Shown here: in pieces, positions 57,140-64,000 of the stretch
Position numbering within the stretch: the first letter of the stretch is position 1
Layout of the letters: every line of letters begins with the position of its first letter
Assembly: GCA_036417435.1 (NCBI GenBank)
Contig: CM070919.1
Span: 29,761,318-29,825,317, forward strand
DNA from: Inia geoffrensis
Lineage: Eukaryota; Chordata; Mammalia; Artiodactyla; Iniidae
Direction: 5' to 3'
DNA length: 64,000 nt
Notes under the pieces: generated by a model
What the model was told of the DNA's origin: nothing
Databases searched by the model: none
Seen by the model: only the letters and a program-made list of their open reading frames with translations
Made by a program: the position numbers and the translations under genes

Positions 57140-57830
57140 CATTCATCTACAATAGTGCTATGCTTTCTCCCATCTTAAAAAGTAGACAAAACAAAACCCA
57201 TCATGTTTTTCCTCTTCCAGCTACAAGCTCCATTTGTCTGTCTTCCTTTACAGTAAAATGCCTGAGAAGAGTCTTATATTCTCTCTCTCTCTCTCTCTTA
57301 AATTCCTCCTAGCCCTTCTTAAACCCATTTCTATCAGGCCTTCTGTTCCACCACCTCACTGAAACTGTTCTCACCACCATCCCCAATGTGCCTGCCTAGA
57401 GGCAGCGGTGAACTGTCAGCCTCCTAACTTGACCATCAGTAGTTTTGACATAGCCATTGAGATCATCCTCCTGGGAACCCCTTCCAATTTTAGCTTACAG
57501 GACACCACCCTGCCCGTTCAGTAAATGAGAGTTCCATTTACTAGAGTTGCTCATACCAACCAACCAAACAAAAACCACAAAAAACAAAGCCATCCCCAAA
57601 TCCCTTCCTTCTCTCCCTGTGCAGTCCATCCACTAGGACATCCTATTGGCTCCACCCTCAAAGCATATCCGGAATCTGCCCCCCCCATCTCCCTTGCTAT
57701 GGCTCTGCTTCCACAGCTACACACACCTATGTACTGCCCAGTCGCCGCAGCCAGCCAGACACCTGACGGATGGTCGAGTCCAGACCCAGCCAACACTGGG
57801 AGACACGTCCCCCTGCAAGGTACCTCCTAA
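57140..57830 (+). repeat. L2 LINE reverse-transcriptase region fragment
   Basis: 'acaaaacaaaacccatcatg', 'aaacccatttctatcaggcc', 'ttccaccacctcactgaaac', 'catagccattgagatcatcc' and 'cctattggctccaccctcaa' plus 'agcatatccggaatctgcc' lie in the order of the L2 ORF2 coding strand. About half the ORF segment between them is missing. A (TC)n run at 57282-57298 interrupts it. Frames are destroyed. Confidence 0.75.
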
Positions 57831-59221
57831 CCCACAGCCCGCGCCTTCCTGCACCACGGCCCCTTTCCTACCTCCTCCACTTCAGGCTGGTGCCAGGAGG
57901 GCGATGGTCTCTCTCCGAACCAGGAGCACTTCCGGGGCTCTGTGCACCCACCACAGAAGCTGCACTGATGCACCTGCCTGGTCTCCTCGGGCTGGGATGA
58001 CTGTGACAGTCATTGTCACCCAAAACAAGCCAAGGATGCCACCTCCAACGGCTGTGTCTGTGTGAGTTAACTACACATCTGTCCTCTGTATCTGCCCCAC
58101 TTTTCATCTGCCTGTTGATCAGCTGGAAAACAAAAATTAATAATAGGGAATGTAAACCTTGTTTTGGGTTTGGGTGTTTTTTTTGCAGAAAAACTGTCAC
58201 ACAAAAGATATGAGTGATAACCAAACACAAGTTTATATTCAAGGGTTTGTGAATTAAAACGAGTTAGAGGGAACAGAGGCTGGGAAGAGATTATCCCTTG
58301 ATTTCCTCGTAGACACATCCTTACCCATCTCTCAGGATGACTGTATCAGGATGGTAATATACATGGCACCATCACATTTATTTGATTGCCTCCTAAAGGG
58401 CTAACATTTATGATCACTGGTGATTTATAACAATTCTCAGTAAGCACAGGTACCCAATCAAAACAACACGCAGACAATACCAACACCAGCAAAAATAGGA
58501 AGAATCCAGCTGGTTGGGAGGATATTATCACACTTGGATTGCCTTCAGAGAGCTGTCCCTAATCTCAAATCAGTTAAGTATATGTTTATGAACAAGTCAT
58601 GAACTTGAACCAAAGTTGTGTCTTGCCTCATCAGTAACACTCTGGCAGAAATCCAGAGGTACCCGACCCCCACCCCATGAACAAGGGAAAATCGAAGTGT
58701 CCATCCTCCTGGTTGTGGCAGGTTTACAGATATGGTCGGAGCTCTTAAACCTCAGCAAACTCCCCTGACCTCAATTTCCCCTACCAATTATGGAATCGCA
58801 GTAACACTGCACATCCTTGAAAAGGACACTCCTCTCTCACGGAGGCCAATCTGGCCCAAGAAGGCGAGTAGGGGAGGGGTCACAGTGACACTTGCAAACA
58901 CTGCAGGAATCCGCTCACCTCCCTGCCTGAGGGCAGAGACAGTGCGCAAAGCATTTACGTCACTGGGCAATGAAGATCCGGTAGCAAAGACTTCTCACAT
59001 GACTGGAAAATGAGAAGTGCCTTAGGAGCACTAAGTAGTATTAGTTTATTATGTTTCCTGTGATTAAAAGCCACTATTCATCACCCAAGAGCATATGAAG
59101 TCAACTAGGGGGGTAAAGCCAGAGAGTAAATGTTGGGAGGAGAAATAAGCTCTGCCCCACCCCTGATGCCGAGGCATCTGATTAACTGTGTTCTTTAAAA
59201 GAGCAGGGAGGGGGAAGGGTG
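57831..59221. other. unassigned sequence
   Basis: No gene or named repeat. Overlapping frames of 75-140 codons at 57646-58318 lie partly in the L2 fragment and lack domains. Confidence 0.4.
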
Positions 59222-59494
59222 AGCTGTGACAAAGCGAGAGAGAGGCATATGGACATATACACTACCAAAGGTAAGGTAGACAGCTAGTGGGAAGCAGCCG
59301 CATAGCACAGGGAGATCAGCTCGGTGCTTTGTGACTGCCTGGAGGGGTGGGATAGGGAGGGTAGGAGGGAGGGAGACGCAAGAGGGAGGAGATATGGGAA
59401 CATATGGATATGTATAACTGATTCACTTTGTTATAAAGCAGAAACTAACACACCATTGTAAAGCAATTATACCCCAATAAAGATGTTAAAAATA
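59222..59494 (+). mobile_element. young-looking L1 3' UTR fragment
   Basis: 'atatacactaccaaaggtaa', 'gcagccgcatagcacaggga', 'tcagctcggtgctttgtgac', purine tract 'gggagggtaggagggaggga', 'ctgattcactttgttataa' and 'ataccccaataaagatgtta' are the 3' UTR of recent cetartiodactyl L1s, little diverged. Only about 270 bp were copied. Confidence 0.93.
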
Positions 59495-59999
59495 ACGGAG
59501 GTGGTTCTCTTCTTGCCTGTTACTCCACAGGTGAAAGAGGATTCATATTGGTGTCTGAGGTCACCACATTAAGAGCACAGTATCACTGTGACAAGAACCT
59601 ACCCTGTGTCCTCAAAAGCCAAGTACATCTTTACTTTTATATCCTGTAGGATTTCTAGAAATTAAAAGGACTTACAGGACTCTCTTAAGATACTTCTCAC
59701 GTCTCACACGGAATATTAGCAATGGTGATTGATCGTCACGTACTGACTGTCTAGAACAATATTCACGACAATGATACAGGTTTTCTGATGTCCATTCATA
59801 GAAGAGACTCAGAAGGTGGCTGAGATAACACACAGTCATGGGACCAGTATCTGAACCCAGGGTCATGACCTTCCTACAATGTGGTAATGCCTCTCTACCT
59901 CCAAGGAAGAATTAGAGGAAAAAAATAAGGGAAAGAAACATAGATTAAATTACCAGATTCGATGGATTAAAGTTTGCAATGTTAAACTAAATAAACAAA

Positions 60000-60735
60000 T
60001 GCTACCATGGGAACTTCAGATTAATTTTGGTTGCACTTTCCAGCCATAGGCCCCCTCTTACAATTTCCCATGACACCACCATGTTCTGTTTATTTTTGTT
60101 TAAATGACTCTCATTTTGACTGCCCCCAAAGTTGTTTTTCTTGTCCAAGGATTGTCTAATCCTTATATTTTGGGCCAGAAACCAATGATAAATCGCATAG
60201 TTTTGCAAGAACTCACCAATTTCCGTCTATCAGGCTTTGGTTCGAATCATTAAGCTTCATCTGGTTGCTTTCCTGCCCCTCAGGTTGAGTAAACTTCACA
60301 CAGGCATCTTCCCAGCTCTTCCCCCTGATTTCCCATTTCTTAAAGTACTTCCTTTAGAAAACTTTCGGTCGTAAATACTTTCTCTGCCCCTTGAGATGTA
60401 AATCTACAACCCAGGACTGTCTTTCTTGGGGACCTGGGAACCATCCCTCTGAACATAATCCTCAGCGAATATGGTCCCTGTCTCCCAGACTCTGTGGGAA
60501 GATAGGGGACCAACTTCTACAAGCACCAGTCAGCAAGTTTGGATGGTCTGGTCACAATGACCATCCTACTCCCTGATGTCCTTCCTCACTTTTCCATTGT
60601 TTCATCCACTTTAAAATGTTCCCACTTCTCGTTTCACTGGAGTTGAGTTCAATCTCTCTCTCTCTCCTATTGCAATAGTCTTGAATGAAGTCTTCCTTTT
60701 CTGTTTAACTCTTGTCACCGTAATTTTCCTCTGAC
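60000..60735 (+). repeat. ERV1 LTR (MER34-like)
   Basis: The core at 60390-60735 matches MER34-type landmarks: 'actgtctttcttggggacct', 'gtccctgtctcccagactct', 'ttctacaagcaccagtcag', 'aatgaccatcctactccctg', 'ttcactggagttgagttcaa' and 'ctattgcaatagtcttgaat'. It ends near 'ttttcctctga'. The left boundary is uncertain and may lie as far right as 60230. No internal retroviral sequence is attached. Confidence 0.6.
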
Positions 60736-62461
60736 CATCTAAGAGAATCTAGATGCCATGAGTGTCCAGTAAAGAACTGGAGGTGGATGAGCCATGATGC
60801 CAGAGAAACTACTGAAGGCCAAATGTCTGCTGACTGCACAAACATAAGATGCCAATATTTAAGCTTGCTCAGTCTAATGTTCTATCCTTTACTAAGTCAT
60901 TTTTGGTAATAAACTTCTAAGAGTCCCATCATTGTAAATATCAATTCCTTTGGGAAACAGATGAGCTCATTTTAAATCTCCATCTAGTTTGTTTTTAAGC
61001 CATTATGTAGGCAAGATATTTTAAGTCATTTTGTGAGTAAATCTACACCACACCTCACCAGAGGGGAAAACCATCGGTATAGTCACATCAGCAGCACAGA
61101 TTAGGAAAGAAAAAGGAAGTACAAAAATTATAACTAGAGAACAACATAAACAACAAAAAAGTCAGAAATCCCAGTGAAAATAATCATATAAAGGGATGTG
61201 ATGAAATGTAAAAACATATCTCCCCCACGCACAAATTATCCCTTTACAGACAAAAAAGAACATGCCAAAGAAGGAGTGGTTTTCTTAATCTTTCCTAGAG
61301 ATAAATAAGCGATCCTTTCCCTCAAGGATCTTACAGTTCCAGAACACACTGCCATATTACAAACAGCAAACGGTAAAAAGAAAAACAGGGGAGGAAGGAG
61401 AAATGACGGTCATCCCCGCACCGCTGCCGCCCCCAGTGCGTGCGCAATTAGGGACGAGGCCAGAACAAGAAGCCAGGGCTCCTGATTTACCCTCAACATC
61501 TCCCTCTGGGATCCACGGCCCCTTTATGCCAACAGAGCTAATTACTAAGCATGGTAATTACATTCTTCCTCCCTAAGTTTCAATTACATGAGATGTCATT
61601 CCTTCAAGTCCTTGCTGATCATAAACAAAGCTCTTGCTGATGACAAATAAAACTCTTAATAATCTAGACCTGAAATGAGACGCAGTCTCATCCCCCTGTG
61701 ACTTCAACAGAGCCCTGGAGAGTCCGCTGAATTCTCACTGCTCTCCACCGTGAGGCTGAGTCTGTACACATCCACGTTGAGGACCGTGGCCTTCCCATTA
61801 GGGAACCTGTCCCTGAGGTGCCTTCTGAATGAATTTACAACTTTATGGGTTTAGGTTTGATTGCTGACATTTAAAAATGCATCAATTGCTTGCAGACGCT
61901 TGAGTCAAAGTCTAACCAAAAACTCAAGAGGAAGAGAATAAAATTCCCCCCAAAGATGGGGTGGAATGATAGGCAGTGCAGAAACATAGACTGCAAAAAG
62001 TCCTAGGAGGTAAAGGAGCTTTTAGATGGGGGAGTTTAGCTTGAAGAGACCTACAAAACCCATACAGCGTTTTGGGAGAGAATTTCCCTAGGACACCTGA
62101 TTTCTCCTGTCCCAAGGGCACCAAGCAGGACGCAGGGCTCCTCGGGACGTCAGCTGTCAGTCAGGGAAAGGAGGTGCATTATGTACTTGCTAGAGTCCCC
62201 TTCCTTTCCAGCTCTGTCTCTCACTTTCTTTGCTTCATCTTCTGTAACTTGCTTCTCTCTCCTCTTTTTCAAGTTACTAGCTCTTCTTCAATTATTTTTT
62301 TAAAATTTGAGTTAAAATCCCAGCTGTATTGCTAGGAGATCTATACACATTAGTAAAATAAACACTTCCTGTCATAAACCATAAGCTCATCGTGATGAGC
62401 CTTATTAAACAGTTACCATCCAGAGCTTATTTTAATGATTAGTTAACATCCCCGAGGAGAC
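60736..62461. other. mostly unique sequence
   Basis: No gene or named repeat. A segment at 61540-61720 is listed as a possible conserved element. Short GC-rich patch at 61405-61460. Confidence 0.4.
61540..61720. promoter_or_regulatory. candidate conserved non-coding element
   Basis: Repeat-free with clustered homeodomain-like cores: 'gctaattactaagc', 'tggtaattacatt', 'tcaattacatgag' and 'cttaataatctag', plus a near-repeat of 'cttgctgat' at about 61612 and 61633. Inference only. Confidence 0.3.
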
Positions 62462-62521
62462 TGTGCATGTGTATGTGTGCGTATGTGTGTGCGAGTGTGT
62501 GCCTGTGACAGTGTGTGTGTG
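62462..62521. repeat. TG-rich array
   Basis: TG/TA/CG alternating purine-pyrimidine stretch of about 60 bp with interruptions. Confidence 0.9.
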
Positions 62522-62699
62522 ACAATGTTGGGCGGGGGCAGAATTCCACTTGAAAGCCTCATTTATTTGAATATACTTGCCCTCCACAGAGCCATTAAAT
62601 GAGTCTGAATTCCAGCGTTTCCACAAATCCTTCCTTTTGGCATTAATCCTCATGGATTTCAGGGGGGAAAGAATGAGAAAAGAGGTCATAGATCAGAGA

Positions 62700-62885
62700 T
62701 AGGGATGCCCGGCTCCCTCGACGAGCCACGTGATCTTGGGTGAATCAGTCCACCCTGCTGGGCCTCCGTTTCCCACTTTCTGAAGTGCAGAGAGTGATAC
62801 CTACCGGTCAAGGACTCAGGGATGCTGAGAGCATTCAAAGACGCTGCCTATAAAACCGTTTCACCAGTGTAGGCTATTATTATCT
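62700..62885 (+). repeat. MIR SINE
   Basis: 'agccacgtgatcttgggtga', 'gggcctccgtttcccac', 'agagtgatacctaccggtc', 'ctgagagcattcaaagacg' and 'gtaggctattattatctga' follow MIR from the middle to its end. Confidence 0.85.
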
Positions 62886-62929
62886 GATTTAGATGTTTTC
62901 TGCACCCATCAAGACTCATTTCAGAGTGC

Positions 62930-63225
62930 TGTTGGCGGCTCCTCAGTGAAGCCCTGTGTAGCTTCAGTAAAACGATAATTGGGCAGGAGCCACTCGGCTC
63001 CCTGGATTATTGAGTTTTTGTTTATGAAGAAGTTCCCCGACGTTTAGATTTTTTTTCCTCTGTACTTGCTAATTGGCTTTAAATGCTAGTAAAGGAAAAG
63101 CTGCTACTGACAGTGAATTAAAATTGCCTTCATTTCATTCCTTTAGAAGCCTTGTTTATTCTAGGACAGGATTTATTTTTTGTTCCACATTAAAATTTTT
63201 TTTTTATTATGTTAGGTGGTAAAGT
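62930..63225. promoter_or_regulatory. candidate conserved non-coding element
   Basis: Repeat-free, with homeodomain-like cores ('gataattggg', 'gctaattggc', 'gaattaaaatt') and a forkhead-like 'tttgtttatgaag'. There is no reading frame. Inference only. Confidence 0.3.
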
Positions 63226-63282
63226 ATAAAGAAAAACACGGTTCAATGCTGAAGCTCTTTGGATGTTTCACTTTCCGTAACA

Positions 63283-63465
63283 GCGTGTGTGTGCGTCTGT
63301 GTGTGCATGTGTGCATGTGTATGTGTACATGTATATGTGTGTGTGTGCGTGCATGTATACTGCATGTGTGTGCGTTTTATGTGTACATGCGTGTGTGCGT
63401 GTGTGCGTGTGCATGTATATGTGCATGCGTGTGTATTTGTGTGTGTGTGTGTGTCCATATGTGAG
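63283..63465. repeat. TG/TGCATG compound array
   Basis: About 180 bp of alternating purine-pyrimidine, mostly TG with TGCATG and TGTACATG units. TGCATG occurs six times on the plus strand (63304, 63312, 63350, 63361, 63410, 63422). It yields chance C/V/H-rich open frames in several phases. Confidence 0.95.
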
Positions 63466-64000
63466 AGGTGTTGACAGCATTTTGATGGCTTTAAGGCCTT
63501 TTTAAACAGCCATAAAGGGAAGATTTGGGACTTATTAAGAACTTTAACTGCATATGCTTATTTTGCAGTTTGTGGTCCCAAGTCAGGCGTTACGTGTACA
63601 CTGTATTTTCTCCAGGGTTTATACCAATTTGGGGCATAACTGGTCTCTGCCACTGATGGCCACTGAAGTCAGAAAAAGTTGCAGCCTCTCTAAGGTTCGG
63701 TTGCGTGTCTCTGCGAACCAAGACAGCAGTGCCCGTCCGCAGGGTTGGGGGTGAGATCAGAGTGTGCGGAGCGAATGTCTATCGCGGGCAGTTTCCCGGT
63801 AATCACGTCACTGGCGGTGGAGTCAGGTCCCCCGGCAGGCCCTGCTGTGACCCCTCTGTCCTCTGCAGTCCTGGGAGGGAAGCAGAAACCAGAAGAACTT
63901 CCCACATGTTCCCACTGAGCTTCCGCTGGGCCCCCAGGGGGGCAGAGGCGAGCTTCCGCACTCTGCTGTGTGTCAGAGACCATCTAAGAGCTTGCTGCAT
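63466..64000. other. unique sequence to window end
   Basis: No repeat or gene recognised. Minus frames of 97 and 65 codons at the right end have no domain; the last one runs off the window edge and could in principle be part of something larger. Confidence 0.4.

Noticed and set aside
59815..59880. Possible MIR fragment
   Set aside because: Only 'tctgaacccagggtcatgacc' style similarity; too short to support.
63216..63505. Cysteine/histidine-rich open frames on both strands
   Set aside because: Translations of a TG array in different phases, not zinc-finger or toxin-like proteins.

Overview
The window looks like intergenic or intronic DNA from a cetacean genome, probably a toothed whale. The main evidence is twelve copies of the tRNA-Glu-derived CHR SINE family: nine short CHR-2-like copies and three long CHR-1-like copies. 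This family belongs to whales, hippos and ruminants, and the short 3' form seen here is typical of whales. Old mammalian repeats (MIR, L2, MLT1, MER2, MER5, Tigger) and L1 elements of several ages fill most of the rest. I found no protein-coding gene, exon series, rRNA, functional tRNA or CpG-island promoter that I can defend. The longest open frames are chance frames through SINEs, LTRs or low-complexity DNA. Family names are from memory of the consensus sequences, without a database search. || Layout. 1-5.8 kb: mostly unique sequence, one MIR, one CHR-2 SINE and an L2 3' fragment. 5.8-8.1 kb: old L1 ORF2 and 3' UTR on the plus strand. 9.5-10.4 kb: minus-strand L1 3' end. 11.9-18.5 kb: AT-rich DNA with L1, L2 and hAT scraps, three CHR-2 SINEs (one inserted inside a MIR) and an L2 3' end. 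19.8-21.3 kb: an old L1 apparently split by another repeat-like block. 22.2-25.8 kb: an internally deleted endogenous retrovirus with two LTRs, a tRNA-Leu-like primer binding site, a polypurine tract and a broken env transmembrane remnant, carrying three CHR SINEs. 27.4-34.1 kb: CHR-1 SINE, L1 3' UTR, MLT1 LTR, L1 3' end, an unassigned GC-rich block, a solo ERV1-type LTR and a MER2 transposon. || 34-42 kb: mainly unique or AT-rich DNA with two SINEs, an MLT1 and an L2. 42.5-44.3 kb: a 60-bp-class inverted repeat enclosing about 440 bp that I could not assign, then a TATC/TACC microsatellite, then CHR-2 and CHR-1 SINEs. 45-60.7 kb: MLT1 LTR pieces, L2 fragments, five L1 3' ends (one minus, four plus), an internally deleted Tigger transposon and a MER34-like LTR. 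60.7-64 kb: largely unique, with stretches that resemble conserved non-coding elements, a MIR and two TG-rich arrays, one of them rich in TGCATG. || No genes here can be said to work together. The biology visible is a layered history of transposition, with nested insertions and target-site duplications giving relative ages. I did not find a new biological system. The most unexplained item is the inverted repeat at 42583-43146; the most informative is the retroviral copy at 22210-25767.
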